From NCBI RefSeq assembly GCF_003931795.1, contig NZ_CP034234.1, positions 744,001 to 808,000 of the forward strand: a stretch of 64,000 bases of DNA, in the 5' to 3' direction. The position numbers and the translations under genes were made by a program. A model generated the notes under the pieces. The model did not search any database. It saw nothing but the letters and a program-made list of their open reading frames with translations, and was not told the DNA's origin. Positions 18,463-30,691 of the stretch are shown here, piece by piece; the first letter of the stretch is position 1; every line of letters starts with the position of its first letter. The stretch comes from Erysipelothrix piscisicarius (GTDB taxonomy: Bacteria; Bacillota_I; Bacilli_A; Erysipelotrichales; Erysipelotrichaceae).

Positions 18463-18705
18463 ATGGATACAGTTAGTGTTGGAAGAGGGTTAGTAGCAAT
18501 TGCTGCTGCTTTAGCGGTTATGACAGGGATTTTCTCAACAATTGGACAAGGTTACGCAGCGGCTAAAGCTGTTGAAGCTGTAGGTAAAAATCCAGAAGCA
18601 GAAAGTAAAATCCGCGCTATGTTAATTCTTGGTGCTGGTATTGCTGAAACAGCTGCTATTTATGGTATGTTAATTTCATTCTTGTTAATCTTTGTATTTA
18701 AGTAA
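18463..18705 (+). CDS. atpE: F0 ATP synthase subunit c, with sodium-type ion-binding residues
   Basis: Hairpin subunit of the rotor ring, 80 aa. Helix 1 has TIGQGYAAAKAVEAVGKNPEA and helix 2 GAGIAETAAIYGMLISF. The ion-binding carboxylate is Glu62. Gln29, Thr63 and Tyr67 fall where sodium-translocating c subunits (Ilyobacter/Propionigenium type) have Gln32, Ser66 and Tyr70, so coupling to sodium is plausible; the position equal to Thr67 is Ala64 here. GGAGG precedes ATG 18463. Confidence 0.97.
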   Translation: MDTVSVGRGLVAIAAALAVMTGIFSTIGQGYAAAKAVEAVGKNPEAESKIRAMLILGAGIAETAAIYGMLISFLLIFVFK

Positions 18706-18722
18706 GATATTAGGAGGGTTCT

Positions 18723-19235
18723 ATGACTATCGATATTGCACAAAAGTTAATGCCAAATCTCTTGACGATGGCAGCTCAGCTTGGTGCTACATTCGTAATA
18801 TATTTGATGTATAAAAAATATTTACACGAACCTGTTCAAGAATACTTAGAAAAACGTTCGGAATTAATTGAGAGCGAAGTAAAAGAAGCAGAAGCACTTA
18901 AGCTAGAATCAAAAAAACTTAAAGAAGAACAACGTCATGAGTATGTTGTCGCAATGGAGCGCCTAAAGAAAATTGAAGGCGATATGATGGCCGATGCTGA
19001 AGCAAAACGTAAAGATATTATTGCGTCTGCTCAAGTAGAAATCGATCGTCGAGAAGCTGCATTGCAAAAAGAATATGAATTAGAAAAGAAAAAACTTTAT
19101 ACAGAAGTTCAACAATACATGCTGCAAGTTGCGGTCGATGTAAACCGTAAGGTTTTACAAGATGCGGAACTCAACAATCTAAATATGATGGATGATCTTG
19201 CGAAGGAAATGAATGCTTATGATTATAAGCACTAA
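18723..19235 (+). CDS. atpF: F0 ATP synthase subunit b
   Basis: Peripheral-stalk subunit: one N-terminal membrane helix (about residues 8-30) and a long charged coiled coil (YLEKRSELIESEVKEAEALK onward). 170 aa, normal. Lies between atpE and atpH in the canonical order; the 3' end overlaps atpH. Confidence 0.95.
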   Translation: MTIDIAQKLMPNLLTMAAQLGATFVIYLMYKKYLHEPVQEYLEKRSELIESEVKEAEALKLESKKLKEEQRHEYVVAMERLKKIEGDMMADAEAKRKDIIASAQVEIDRREAALQKEYELEKKKLYTEVQQYMLQVAVDVNRKVLQDAELNNLNMMDDLAKEMNAYDYKH

Positions 19236-19752
19236 AGTCTACGCAGAGGCACTTTATCAAGTGGGTGTTGAAACAAGAAACCCCTTGGAATTCTATAACG
19301 CATTACAAACGTTTCAAGAATTTTTAAACGATGAAGAATTTTATCGTATTATGACGGCAACGTTCTTGGATCAAGATGCGTTGGAACCAGTATGGAGTGA
19401 ATTGGGGAAAACATTTCCTCAGGAAGTTGTAAAATTTCTCAAGATGATTCAAGATGCGAAGTTGATGAGCGATTTTGATCGTATTGTACGAGAATATCGT
19501 GATTTCCTTGAAGAAGGTAAGCATCTCAATGTTGTTGAGGTTACAAGTCCAAATGTATTAAGTGAAAACGAAAAAGAACAATTAATGGCCAATTTAAAAT
19601 TACGCTATGAAGGTGTTTTTGAGATTGACTATAATGTTGATGCTTCGTTGATTAAGGGTCTTGTGGTACGTGTCAACCATGATATTTATGACACAAGTAT
19701 TAAAAGTAAATTAGATCGAATCTTAAACCAGGGAGGATTAGAGAATGAGTAA
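19219..19752 (+). CDS. atpH: F1 ATP synthase subunit delta
   Basis: Connects the F1 head to the b stalk. The N-terminal [14 protein letters not shown] and C-terminal [17 protein letters not shown] are the typical delta ends (consensus includes DxSxxxxLxxL). I prefer ATG 19219 because AAGGAA lies 10 nt upstream; ATG 19213 is possible. Overlaps atpF by 17 nt and atpA by 8 nt. Confidence 0.92.
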   Translation: MIISTKVYAEALYQVGVETRNPLEFYNALQTFQEFLNDEEFYRIMTATFLDQDALEPVWSELGKTFPQEVVKFLKMIQDAKLMSDFDRIVREYRDFLEEGKHLNVVEVTSPNVLSENEKEQLMANLKLRYEGVFEIDYNVDASLIKGLVVRVNHDIYDTSIKSKLDRILNQGGLENE

Positions 19753-21265
19753 CCAAACTGAAAACATCTTACAGATGTTAAAGGAAAAAATTAGTACTAT
19801 CGAATTTGATGAAGCCAATGTAGATGTTGGTAAAGTCTTCAAAGTTGGTGATGGTATTGCCTTTGTGCGCGGTTTAGATCAAGTTCTATCTGGTGAGATG
19901 CTCCGTTTCAATGATGAAGTATTTGGTTTGGCACTAAACTTAGAAGAAAACCAAGTTGGGGTTGTACTTTTAGGTAACGACAAACTTGTAAAAGAGGGCG
20001 ATGTTGTTTACCGTACAAACCATATTATTGAAGTTGGTGTTGGTGATGCACTTTTAGGACGTGTTGTTAATGCTTTAGGTCAACCAATTGATGGTCAAGG
20101 AGCCATTGAAACGGTTGATGTCCGTCCTATTGAACGTGTGGCACCTGGGGTTATGACGCGTAAATCTGTACACGAACCACTTCATACTGGAATTAAAGTC
20201 GTTGACTCAATGATTCCAATTGGTAAGGGACAACGTGAGTTAATTATTGGTGACCGTCAAACTGGAAAAACAAGTATTGCTTTAAACGCTATTTTGAATC
20301 AAAAAGGTCAAAATGTGAAATGTATCTATGTTGCGATTGGTCAAAAAGCATCAACGGTTGCAATGGTTGTTGAAAAACTTAAAGAACATGATGCACTGGA
20401 TTATACAGTTGTTGTTTCAAGTACTGCAAGTGAATTAGCACCGCTACAATACCTTGCACCTTATACAGGATGTGCAATTGGAGAGCATTGGATGGATAAT
20501 GGCGAAGATGTTCTTATTGTCTATGATGATTTATCCAAACATGCGGTTGCTTATCGAACCATTTCACTCCTCTTAAGAAGACCTGCAGGTCGTGAAGCGT
20601 ATCCTGGAGATGTTTTCTATCTTCACTCACGCTTACTCGAACGTTCTGCAAAGCTTAATGAAAATTACGGCGGCGGTTCAATGACTGCGTTACCAATTAT
20701 TGAAACGCAAGCAGGTGATATTTCAGCTTATATTCCTACAAACGTTATTTCAATTACGGATGGTCAGCTATTCTTAAACTTAGATGCATTCAACAGTGGG
20801 GTTCGTCCTGCTGTAGATAGCGGAATGTCTGTTTCACGTGTAGGTTCAGCAGCACAAACAAAAGCAATGAAACATGTAGCATCGTCACTAAAACTAGAAC
20901 TTGCAACGTACCATGAATTATTGAGTTTTGCTCAATTTAGTTCAGACATTGATGAAGCAACTCAAAAAACGATTGACCATGGTCGTCGTTTAACAGAACT
21001 TCTAAAACAAGGTGCACTTACAAAGACACCACATGAGTTGATGATTATTAGTATGTTTTTAAATAAATATGGCTATCTTGACCAATTAGAGGTTAAGGAA
21101 GTTTTACCGTTTGAAAAACATTTACATGGTCGTTTTGTTCAAACACATACCGATGTGCTTGATCGCATTAAAAAGGACTATGTCCTTGATGATGCATTAA
21201 TCGAAGACTTAAAAACAATTATCGATGAAGAAATAAGTGATTTTAAGGCGGCACATCATGCCTAA
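19745..21265 (+). CDS. atpA: F1 ATP synthase subunit alpha
   Basis: Non-catalytic nucleotide-binding subunit, 506 aa. Walker [10 protein letters not shown] at about residue 169, the arginine-finger segment [15 protein letters not shown], and the N-terminal [14 protein letters not shown] strand region are all present. GGAGG lies in the end of atpH. Confidence 0.97.
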   Translation: MSNQTENILQMLKEKISTIEFDEANVDVGKVFKVGDGIAFVRGLDQVLSGEMLRFNDEVFGLALNLEENQVGVVLLGNDKLVKEGDVVYRTNHIIEVGVGDALLGRVVNALGQPIDGQGAIETVDVRPIERVAPGVMTRKSVHEPLHTGIKVVDSMIPIGKGQRELIIGDRQTGKTSIALNAILNQKGQNVKCIYVAIGQKASTVAMVVEKLKEHDALDYTVVVSSTASELAPLQYLAPYTGCAIGEHWMDNGEDVLIVYDDLSKHAVAYRTISLLLRRPAGREAYPGDVFYLHSRLLERSAKLNENYGGGSMTALPIIETQAGDISAYIPTNVISITDGQLFLNLDAFNSGVRPAVDSGMSVSRVGSAAQTKAMKHVASSLKLELATYHELLSFAQFSSDIDEATQKTIDHGRRLTELLKQGALTKTPHELMIISMFLNKYGYLDQLEVKEVLPFEKHLHGRFVQTHTDVLDRIKKDYVLDDALIEDLKTIIDEEISDFKAAHHA

Positions 21266-22040
21266 TACTTCAGGTATAAAAAAACGTATTAAATCAATCT
21301 CTTCAACTCAAAAAATTACGAAGGCGATGAAACTTGTTTCTTTGAGTAAATTACAACGTTATCGTGATCAAATGAGTGAGTTCAAAGAATATTATGAAGC
21401 CGTAACTAAGGTTTCTGAACAATTTATTCATTTTGATGAAGCGATTATTGATGACACCCCGCGATTGTACCTTGTAGTCATGCCAGATTTAGGGTTGTGT
21501 TCTGCATATACCCAAGGTCTTGCACGTAAACTGTTAGAAGTTTATCGTGAGGAGGATATGGTTATCAGTCTTGGTGCCCAAGCTTATGAATTTTTAAAAA
21601 CACGAGGTGTAAACATCATTAATCAAGAAGTTTCAAGCGAACGTATTGAACTTCACGATATTATTAAAACGATTAACCCGTATGTATCTACACATCAAAT
21701 TGTCGCAATCATACCCGAGTATGAAAATGCGATGACCCTTGATTTTAAACTTCATATCTTGAATACGAAATCAAGCGGTCGTCGTGATGATGTCATCTAT
21801 GAACCAAGCTTTGAAGAAGCATCGGAAATGATGATTAAACAATCATTGATGAGTCTCGTTAAATATACATATCTAACTTCAAAAGTTAGTGAACATACAA
21901 CACGTCGGATTGCGATGGAAAAAGCAACTGATAGTGCTCAAGATATGATTGACGATCTTGGCCGCAAGTACAATCGTGTGCGTCAAGAAGCAATCACACA
22001 AGAAATATCAGAAATTGTTTCTGGAATGGAGGTTTCTTAG
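21258..22040 (+). CDS. atpG: F1 ATP synthase subunit gamma
   Basis: Central rotor shaft. N-terminal [23 protein letters not shown] and C-terminal [37 protein letters not shown] are the conserved coiled-coil ends; the middle is shorter than usual (261 aa against about 285). ATG 21258 overlaps the atpA stop. Confidence 0.95.
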   Translation: MPNTSGIKKRIKSISSTQKITKAMKLVSLSKLQRYRDQMSEFKEYYEAVTKVSEQFIHFDEAIIDDTPRLYLVVMPDLGLCSAYTQGLARKLLEVYREEDMVISLGAQAYEFLKTRGVNIINQEVSSERIELHDIIKTINPYVSTHQIVAIIPEYENAMTLDFKLHILNTKSSGRRDDVIYEPSFEEASEMMIKQSLMSLVKYTYLTSKVSEHTTRRIAMEKATDSAQDMIDDLGRKYNRVRQEAITQEISEIVSGMEVS

Positions 22041-23825
<1,785 letters not shown>

Positions 23826-23829
<4 letters not shown>

Positions 23830-25166
23830 AACGTAAATTTAAAAAACTTACAATTCCTCAATATATTGCACTTGGTTTCGCACTAACAATTTTTGTTGGT
23901 GCGACCTTGTTGTCTTTGCCAATATCGAGTCAAAGCGGTCATGCAACCAATTTTTTGGATGCATTATTTACGGCGACATCTGCAGTCTGCGTGACAGGTC
24001 AGGTTACACTCAATACCGCAGAACATTGGAACTATTTTGGAAAAACGGTGATCATTACTTTAATTGAAATTGGTGGACTTGGGTTCATGTCAATTATCGT
24101 GATGTTTTTTGTCTTTATAGGAAAACGTCTCAATCTGCGTCAACGTCTGATTGTTCGTGAAGCCATAAATACGGATAGTTTATCGGATGCGCAGTTTCTC
24201 ATTCGTTATATCATTCGCTTTTCGCTCACAATTCAAGCAATTGGAGCATCCCTTTTGGCGATTGATTTTATTCCGAGATTTGGAATATTAAAAGGAATCT
24301 ATTTCTCTGTTTTCCATAGTATATCCGCATTTTGTAATGCAGGATTTGATTTATTTGGCGACAGTTTGGAAGGGTTCACTCAAAATCCACTTGTAATCCT
24401 TACAATTGGTGGTCTTATAGTCGTGGGTGGCTTAGGGTTTATCGTCTGGCGCGATGTATTATCGTATCGACGAAATCGTCAATTACTTATGCATACCAAA
24501 CTTACACTGATAACCACACTTTCCATATTAGGGGTAAGTTTTTTACTCTTTTGGTTAAGTGAGAGTCGCAATGGAACGTTTGCGGATTTACCATTCCATA
24601 TGCAACTTATTAATTATCTCTTTATGGCGATTACCCCGCGTACGGCAGGTTATGCGAATGTTAACTATGCGACGGTTTCGTCAGTGGGTATTTTTGTTAC
24701 AATTCTCTTAATGTTTATTGGTGCTTCAGCGGGTTCAACCGGTGGTGGTGTTAAAGTAACAACCGTTGCTACCATTGTGCTCTTTGTTCGTGCTAAATTA
24801 AGAGATGAACAAACACATTTTAAGAATCGATCCATCTCTCATGAAAAAGTAGAGAAGGCGCTCTTAATTGTATTTGCTGGGATTATTATGGTCTTACTTG
24901 CTTCACTCATCCTTCTGATTACAGAAACGATACCTGAGCGTTATGGTATTGAATACGTATTGGTAGAAGTATTCTCGTGTTTTGGAACTGTGGGTCTAAC
25001 CATGGGCCTCACACCAAATCTTACAGTGATTGGTAAAATTGTATTAATCGTATTAATGTTTGCTGGGCGAATTGGATTATTAACATTCTTCCTCTCGTTT
25101 GGTGGCCGTGCAGAAAAGAAAGAACCGTTAATTCGTTACCCTGAAGGGAACGTCTTAATCGGATAA
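23826..25166 (+). CDS. ktrB: Potassium uptake transporter pore subunit KtrB
   Basis: Membrane pore of a Ktr/Trk potassium importer, 446 aa. The four selectivity-filter repeats are visible: SAVCVTGQ, FCNAGFDLFG, AITPRTAGYANV and FGTVGLTMG. KtrAB systems are typically sodium-dependent. Translation is coupled to atpC through ATGA. Regulation by the adjacent ktrA is expected. Confidence 0.95.
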
Positions 25167-25178
25167 AGGAGCGAAATA

Positions 25179-25853
25179 ATGACAAATAAAACTGTTGCTA
25201 TCTTAGGGCTTGGATTATTTGGAGCATCGATTGCGAAAACATTAGCGCGACATAAAGTTGATGTTATTGCGATGGATTCGAAAATGGAACGTGTTGAAGA
25301 AGTAGCGAATTTAGTGGAGCATGCAGTCCAAGCAGACTTCACCAAACTTGAACAACTCGAAGCTGCAGATGTCGCAAATGCCGATATCGCAATTATTGCA
25401 TCGGGAGAACGTTTGGAATCCACAATCCTTGGTGTCCTAAATCTCAAAAAATTGGGCTGTAAACATGTTATTGTGAAAACAAAAAATATGGATTACTATG
25501 AAGTTCTTAAAAAAGTAGGAGCCGATCGTGTTGTTTTACCGGAAGTTGAAATGGGAAAAAGACTTGCAAACGAAATTGCGAAACACAGTGTAATTGATGC
25601 CTTGCGCATTGATGATCGATACAATATTGTTGAGATTCATGCACTCTCATCATGGTATGGTAAAAGCATTAACGACTTAAATCTTCGTCAAGAATACGGT
25701 TTTAATATTCTTGGTATGAAATGTGATAATAATCAAGAGTTTCAAATTCTTGTGAGTCCAGCATACAAAGTACGCGAAGGTGATCTCTTCTTTGTATTGG
25801 TAGAAGAAAAAGATCTACAACGCTTTAATGATCTTGAAGATCATCATGAATAA
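25179..25853 (+). CDS. ktrA: Potassium uptake regulatory subunit KtrA (RCK domain)
   Basis: Cytosolic octameric gating ring of KtrB. RCK_N Rossmann fold with GLGLFGASIAKTLARHKVDVIAMD (nucleotide-binding GxGxFG, acidic residue at the end of strand 2), then RCK_C from about residue 140 (VIDALRIDDRYNIVEI). Length 224 aa is normal. Binds ADP or ATP and probably cyclic di-AMP in this family. AAGGAG precedes ATG 25179. Confidence 0.95.
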   Translation: MTNKTVAILGLGLFGASIAKTLARHKVDVIAMDSKMERVEEVANLVEHAVQADFTKLEQLEAADVANADIAIIASGERLESTILGVLNLKKLGCKHVIVKTKNMDYYEVLKKVGADRVVLPEVEMGKRLANEIAKHSVIDALRIDDRYNIVEIHALSSWYGKSINDLNLRQEYGFNILGMKCDNNQEFQILVSPAYKVREGDLFFVLVEEKDLQRFNDLEDHHE

Positions 25854-25859
25854 GAAAAG

Positions 25860-25888
25860 GACAATCTTTTAAAAGATTGTCTTTCTTT
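25860..25888 (+). terminator. Terminator of the atp-ktr operon
   Basis: GACAATCTTTT / AAAAGATTGTC forms an 11-bp stem followed by TTTCTTTT. The IS30 element begins 2-3 nt further on. Confidence 0.85.
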
Positions 25889-25890
25889 TA

Positions 25891-26829
25891 TCAAATCTCA
25901 ACCGCACCACTTTCACTTTTATTAAAGTCTATCTCATAGGCCGTTTTGAAGTCAAATATTTTTCGCGGCATTGAGTTAATTTTGAAGCAAATATCATCAA
26001 GATATTGTTGCGCTATATCATACATTGATTTTCCTTTTGGTATAAACCTTCTAACGATTGCATTCGCTCGTTCATTGGTTCCACGTTGAAAAGAACAGTA
26101 TGGATCACACTTATATAGTTTCACACCCAACCGCTTGGCTGTAATTCCTAATGTTTTAAATTCAAGTCCATTATCTACTGTTATCGATTTCGTGGTTATA
26201 TTATTCTCTTCAATAAATTTTCGAATTAAGTTTGATGTGTAATAGTCATATCGATATTCTGCTTTAATAAGCCAGGTCATTCTTGAGCAGCGGTCTACAA
26301 TGGATATAATCGCTGCAGATTCATGTTTCTTACCGATTATAGAGTCGATTTCGAGATGGCCAATCTCGTTACGTTCCTCAATGTATTTAGGTCTAAGGCT
26401 AATTGGAAGTACCGTTTTCTCTTCCAAGTTCCATCTCAAGTGATTCATCATTCCACTAATTCTCTTTTTACGTTTTCGACGTTTATAGCACATTCTATTT
26501 GGTTTTATATCAAGTTTACCTTGATTAATCCAGTTATAGACTTGCTGCGATGAAACACACGGTTTATATGGATGATATCGTTTATAGTTACTCAAGCATA
26601 CTTCTACCCAATGAACTTTAGGATCATAGTGAGAATGCAGATATTCGATTAAGTGGGAATATTTTTCTCGAATATCAATCGTTCGTTTCTTATAGACATT
26701 ATTTTTATATCTAGAAATCGTAGAATGAGATATATTGAGTTTACGTGCTGCCTTGCGCATAGAGTAGCCGATGCTTAATAGAATATCAATTTGGTCTTTC
26801 ATTTTTTTATCTAATTGTTTATACTTCAT
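25891..26829 (-). CDS. IS30-family transposase
   Basis: DDE transposase. The N-terminal helix-turn-helix GYSMRKAARKLNISHSTISRY (about residues 20-40) recognises the ends. The catalytic core shows EIGHLEIDSIIGKKH (first Asp), TVDNGLEF (second Asp) and RGTNERANAIVRRFIPKG (Glu), the IS30 signature. Start ATG 26829 follows AAAAGGAGCTCCC; a longer frame upstream has no such site. The stop codon TGA is the outermost 3 bp of the left inverted repeat. Reading frame intact, so the element may be active. Confidence 0.93.
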   Translation of the reverse strand: MKYKQLDKKMKDQIDILLSIGYSMRKAARKLNISHSTISRYKNNVYKKRTIDIREKYSHLIEYLHSHYDPKVHWVEVCLSNYKRYHPYKPCVSSQQVYNWINQGKLDIKPNRMCYKRRKRKKRISGMMNHLRWNLEEKTVLPISLRPKYIEERNEIGHLEIDSIIGKKHESAAIISIVDRCSRMTWLIKAEYRYDYYTSNLIRKFIEENNITTKSITVDNGLEFKTLGITAKRLGVKLYKCDPYCSFQRGTNERANAIVRRFIPKGKSMYDIAQQYLDDICFKINSMPRKIFDFKTAYEIDFNKSESGAVEI

Positions 26830-26848
26830 ATGGGAGCTCCTTTTAGTG

Positions 26849-26950
26849 AACCGCACCTCCTCATCTTTGTCCAAGATTCGGGGTGCGGTTCATAGTCGGG
26901 TGGGCTCCTTTTATTATACAAAAACAACCGCACCTTGGGTGGTGCGGTTG
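26849..26950. repeat. Subterminal repeats at the IS30 right end
   Basis: The block ACCGCACC or its complement occurs four times between the transposase start and the right end: GAACCGCACC pairs with GGTGCGGTTC (about 26850-26892), and CAACCGCACC pairs with GGTGCGGTTG (about 26928-26950). These could bind transposase or shield the gene from outside transcription. Confidence 0.6.
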
Positions 26951-26965
26951 AGATTTGAATTTAGG

Positions 26966-26985
26966 AAACGCCTGGTACGGCGTTT
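26966..26985 (-). terminator. Terminator of the HAD gene
   Basis: On the minus strand AAACGCC and GGCGTTT form the stem with loop GTACCA, overlapping the end of the gene and followed by a T-poor tail (CCTAAATTC). Confidence 0.55.
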
Positions 26986-27815
26986 TAAAATAATGTATGA
27001 ATTGCGTTATATATACCGTTATCTAAAATATCGGTTGTGACATAGTCCGCTGCTTCTTTAACATGTTCAGGGGCATTACCCATGGCAACCCCAATTGCAG
27101 CCATTTCAAGCATGGTTAGATCATTGGCGGCATCGCCAAATGCGATCACCTCATCCCATGTTAAACCGAGACGATCTAAAACAATTCCAATTCCCGCGAT
27201 TTTACCCGCACGGTTTGAATAAATATCATAGGCATCAGCATACGCTTTCGCATAATGTCCATCCGGACATAATGCTTTTGAAGCTTCAATAAGGGATTCA
27301 TCACCCATTAAAAAGAGACCCATAGGGACTTCATCACCTTCTTCAATTGACTGCGCGTGTGTGTAGTCCACAAGAATGTCTTGTTTTTCACTGCCTTGCA
27401 TATATACCGTTTGAAATATTTCAAGATTACGGTAGACACGCATATCATGTTGCATTTTCATAGCAAGGCCAATATCGTGGTGATTGCAGTAGTCAATGAT
27501 TGCATTGACTTCACTGCGCACCATTGGCACATTAAAAATTACATCCTTATTATGATCATAAACACATGCACCATTAATGGTGACATAGTAATCCGGATTA
27601 ATGGTTTCGTGGATATCATCATGAATGAAGTAAAAAGCACGTCCGGTTGCAATCATTACTTCGATTCCTTTCGCTTTAAGATCGTTAATTGCTTGAACTG
27701 CTGTTGATTCTATTTTGACTTTTCCGCGTTTGATGAGGGTATCATCAATGTCAAAAATCGCGAGTTTTATTTTTTTAGTTTCCATATTCATTATTTTAAC
27801 ACATTTCTCTTTCAT
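26985..27815 (-). CDS. Cof-type HAD-superfamily phosphatase
   Basis: Cytosolic sugar-phosphate or nucleotide phosphatase of the Cof/YidA group. Motif I is LAIFDIDDTLIKRG (nucleophile Asp near residue 20), motif II VMIATGRAF, motif III and IV near the C-terminus EVIAFGDAANDLTML and IGVAMGNAPEHVKEAADYVT. A C2 cap domain lies between. The start is uncertain: ATG 27815, 27791 or 27785 are all possible and none has a strong ribosome-binding site. Divergent from guaB. Confidence 0.88.
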   Translation of the reverse strand: MKEKCVKIMNMETKKIKLAIFDIDDTLIKRGKVKIESTAVQAINDLKAKGIEVMIATGRAFYFIHDDIHETINPDYYVTINGACVYDHNKDVIFNVPMVRSEVNAIIDYCNHHDIGLAMKMQHDMRVYRNLEIFQTVYMQGSEKQDILVDYTHAQSIEEGDEVPMGLFLMGDESLIEASKALCPDGHYAKAYADAYDIYSNRAGKIAGIGIVLDRLGLTWDEVIAFGDAANDLTMLEMAAIGVAMGNAPEHVKEAADYVTTDILDNGIYNAIHTLF

Positions 27816-27838
27816 ATTAGCGTTCTTTTATGTATAAT
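27810..27838 (+). promoter_or_regulatory. Promoter of guaBA
   Basis: TTTCAT, 17-nt spacer, TATAAT ends 30 nt before the guaB start codon. The leader is too short for a purine riboswitch. Confidence 0.6.
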
Positions 27839-27867
27839 ATACCATAAGTTTATGGAGGTAGATGAAT

Positions 27868-29004
27868 ATGATGAATGGTAAAGTAATTAAAGAAGCTTAC
27901 ACATTCGATGACTTGCTTTTAGTTCCTGCAAAGTCAGAAGTTGTGCCAGCTCAAGTTAAATTACAAACGCGTCTAACGGATAAAATTACACTGAACATCC
28001 CTATTGTTTCAGCTGCAATGGACACTGTTACTGAAGATGCCATGGCAATCATGCTTGCGAAATTGGGCGGTATGGGATTTGTGCATAAAAACATGCCAAT
28101 TGAAGCGCAAGCGGCAATGATTAAAGCCGTTAAAGAAACTGAAGTTGAATCATCATTCGAGGATGCAAACATCGACCCACAAGGACGCCTACGTGTAGGT
28201 GCTGCAGTTGGCGTTGGCGAATCATCATTAGAACGTGTACGTGCACTTGTTGAAGCAGGTGTGGATATCGTTGCGGTTGATAGTGCTCATGGACACTCAC
28301 AAGGTGTTATTGACACTGTGCGTATGATTCGTGCCGAATTCCCAGAATTAGATATTGTTGGTGGTAATATAGTTACTGCACAGGGAGCAACAGATCTAAT
28401 CTATGCGGGTGCTAACGTTATTAAAGTTGGTGTTGGTCCTGGATCAATCTGTACAACACGTGTTGTAGCAGGTGTTGGGGTTCCCCAATTAACTGCTGTA
28501 AACGATGTTTACTCTGTAGCACGCCAATATGGTGTGGGTGTTATTGCCGACGGTGGGATTAAACTATCCGGAGATATTGCAAAGGCACTTGCAGCCGGTG
28601 GAAGTTGTGTTATGCTAGGTGGGTTACTTGCGGGTACTGAAGAAACACCTGGAGAAGTAATGGAAGTATTTGGTAAAAAGGTTAAAGGTTATGTTGGAAT
28701 GGGATCATTAAGTGCGATGCAACGTGGTTCAAGTGATCGTTATTTCCAAGGTGGCGTTTCTGAATTGAAGAAGCTTGTACCAGAAGGTATTGAAGCGACG
28801 GTTCCTTTTAAAGGATCAATTCGTGATGTTATTTATCAAATGCTTGGTGGATTACGTTCTGGAATGGGTTACTGTGGTTGCGGAACGATTGAAGAAATGC
28901 ACCAAAAAGCGCAGTTTGTGAAAATCACAGGCGCAGGACTTCGTGAAAGTCACCCTCACGATGTTGACAACGTGAAGGAGGCACCAAATTATCATGGCAA
29001 ATAA
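27868..29004 (+). CDS. guaB: IMP dehydrogenase lacking the CBS (Bateman) domain
   Basis: Converts IMP to XMP with NAD. The catalytic barrel is complete: [36 protein letters not shown] with catalytic Cys195, [10 protein letters not shown], and the flap with [11 protein letters not shown]. The roughly 110-residue CBS pair normally inserted after the MGFVHKNM segment is missing; only a short linker (about residues 90-105) remains. Thus 378 aa instead of about 488. ATG 27868 lies 8 nt after GGAGGT; the ATG at 27862 is too close. Overlaps guaA by 11 nt. Confidence 0.95.
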   Translation: MMNGKVIKEAYTFDDLLLVPAKSEVVPAQVKLQTRLTDKITLNIPIVSAAMDTVTEDAMAIMLAKLGGMGFVHKNMPIEAQAAMIKAVKETEVESSFEDANIDPQGRLRVGAAVGVGESSLERVRALVEAGVDIVAVDSAHGHSQGVIDTVRMIRAEFPELDIVGGNIVTAQGATDLIYAGANVIKVGVGPGSICTTRVVAGVGVPQLTAVNDVYSVARQYGVGVIADGGIKLSGDIAKALAAGGSCVMLGGLLAGTEETPGEVMEVFGKKVKGYVGMGSLSAMQRGSSDRYFQGGVSELKKLVPEGIEATVPFKGSIRDVIYQMLGGLRSGMGYCGCGTIEEMHQKAQFVKITGAGLRESHPHDVDNVKEAPNYHGK

Positions 29005-30526
29005 GATTATTGTTTTAGACTTTGGGTCACAGTATAATCAGTTAATTGTTCGTCGTATTCGTGATTTAGGCGTATACAGTGAATTATTAGATAATGAGAT
29101 TACAGCTGAAGAAATCCGCGCAGATAAAGATATCGCAGGTATCGTTTTATCCGGTGGACCCAACTCAGTGTATGCAGATAATGCATATCACATTGATCAA
29201 GAAATTTTTGAACTTGGATTACCAATTTTAGGTGTATGCTATGGTATGCAACTTATGGCACATCAAAATGGTGGTAAAGTTGAATCACATTCAAAACGTG
29301 AATACGGCTTAGCACCGATTGAAGTAAAACAAGACAACCCAATTACTCAAGGATTACCAGCATCATATAATGTTTGGATGAGCCATGGCGATCAAGTTAA
29401 AGCAGTTCCTGCTGGATTTGACGTATATGCTTCGTCAGAAAATACAGACATCGTTATGATGGGGAATGATGAAAAGAAACAATATGGAATCCAATTCCAT
29501 ACTGAAGTACGCAATACTGAAAACGGTATTGAAATGTTAGAAAACTTTGTATTCAACGTATGTAAAGCTGAAGCAGGATGGGATATGGAGCATTTTGTTG
29601 AAGAACAAACTGCAATCATCCGTGAAAAAGTAGGTAACGAACATGTTATCTGTGCGCTATCAGGTGGTGTTGACTCTGCTGTTGTTGCAGCACTTTTACA
29701 CCATGCAATCGGTGATCAACTCACATGTATCTTTGTAGACCATGGTCTACTCCGTAAAGGGGAAGCAGACAGTGTAGTGGAAGTATTCCAAGATCACTTT
29801 AAGATGAATTTAATCAAAGTTGATGCACAACGTCGTTTCTTAGACAAACTTGCAGGCGTTGATGATCCTGAGAAAAAACGTAAAATTATCGGTAACGAAT
29901 TTATTTACGTATTCGAAGATGAAACTAAAAAGCTTCGCGATGCGAAATGGTTAGCACAAGGAACTTTATATACTGATGTTATTGAATCAGGAACAAAGAC
30001 CGCTCAAACAATTAAGTCACACCATAACGTTGGTGGATTACCCGAAGATATGGACTTCAAATTGATTGAGCCACTTGATACACTCTTCAAAGATGAAGTG
30101 CGTAAATTAGGACTTGTTCTTGGTTTACCAGAACATATCGTTCACCGTCAACCATTCCCAGGACCTGGAATCGCAATCCGTATTCTTGGTGCTGTCGATG
30201 AAGAAAAAATTAAAATTGTACAAGAGAGTGATTACATTCTCCGTGAAGAAATTGCGAAAGCCGGTCTTGACCGTGAAATCTGGCAATACTTTACCGTACT
30301 AACAAACTTAAGAAGTGTGGGTGTCATGGGTGATCAACGTACTTATGATTACACACTTGCAATCCGTGCCGCAACATCAATTGATGGAATGAGTGCAGAC
30401 TTTGCACGTATCCCATGGGATATTCTCCAAAAAATCTCAGTTCGTATCGTAAATGAGGTTCAAGGAATTAACCGCATCGTCTATGATTGTACTTCAAAAC
30501 CACCAGCAACAATTGAGTGGGAATAG
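28994..30526 (+). CDS. guaA: GMP synthase (glutamine-hydrolysing)
   Basis: Makes GMP from XMP. The N-terminal glutamine amidotransferase has GVCYGMQ (nucleophile Cys) and QFHTE; the ATP pyrophosphatase has [12 protein letters not shown]; the C-terminal dimerisation domain ends in [10 protein letters not shown]. 510 aa, intact. Its 3' end is the target of the island: the last codons are repeated at 33997, so the gene's end was restored by the inserted element. Confidence 0.97.
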   Translation: MANKIIVLDFGSQYNQLIVRRIRDLGVYSELLDNEITAEEIRADKDIAGIVLSGGPNSVYADNAYHIDQEIFELGLPILGVCYGMQLMAHQNGGKVESHSKREYGLAPIEVKQDNPITQGLPASYNVWMSHGDQVKAVPAGFDVYASSENTDIVMMGNDEKKQYGIQFHTEVRNTENGIEMLENFVFNVCKAEAGWDMEHFVEEQTAIIREKVGNEHVICALSGGVDSAVVAALLHHAIGDQLTCIFVDHGLLRKGEADSVVEVFQDHFKMNLIKVDAQRRFLDKLAGVDDPEKKRKIIGNEFIYVFEDETKKLRDAKWLAQGTLYTDVIESGTKTAQTIKSHHNVGGLPEDMDFKLIEPLDTLFKDEVRKLGLVLGLPEHIVHRQPFPGPGIAIRILGAVDEEKIKIVQESDYILREEIAKAGLDREIWQYFTVLTNLRSVGVMGDQRTYDYTLAIRAATSIDGMSADFARIPWDILQKISVRIVNEVQGINRIVYDCTSKPPATIEWE

Positions 30527-30691
30527 TTTTAAACCTTATGAAACGCCCTATTAAATAGGGCGTTTTTTAATTTCATACGATATGTAGCAACCATTTTGCA
30601 ACCTATAACTCTTATATAAGCGAATAAAGTTTGAATTTTATGATTTTTTAGAGGTTTTCATTTAATAAATTTGTGAGAGTGTCTGCAACCT
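30513..30691. repeat. Left 179-bp direct repeat (attL-like) of the guaA island
   Basis: Starts in the final guaA codons (TTGAGTGGGAATAG), runs through the terminator and the last residues of a tyrosine integrase, and recurs at 33997-34175 with scattered mismatches. The offset between copies is 3,484 bp. The guaA 3' end is a known integration site for genomic islands. Confidence 0.9.
30541..30568 (+). terminator. Terminator of guaBA
   Basis: AAACGCCCTATT pairs with AATAGGGCGTTT and is followed by T-rich sequence. The same hairpin is duplicated at 34024-34052. Confidence 0.9.

Larger units (their letters stand above)
25891..26958. mobile_element. IS30-family insertion sequence
   Basis: A 1,068-bp element with perfect 20-bp terminal inverted repeats: TCAAATCTCAACCGCACCAC at the left and its complement at 26939-26958. 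It carries one transposase on the minus strand. It sits between two terminators, those of ktrA and the HAD gene, so it disrupts nothing. I could not see a clear target duplication. Confidence 0.9.

Noticed and set aside
25888-26961. Target-site duplication flanking the IS30 element
   Set aside because: Left flank TTA and right flank ATT do not match at any plausible border.
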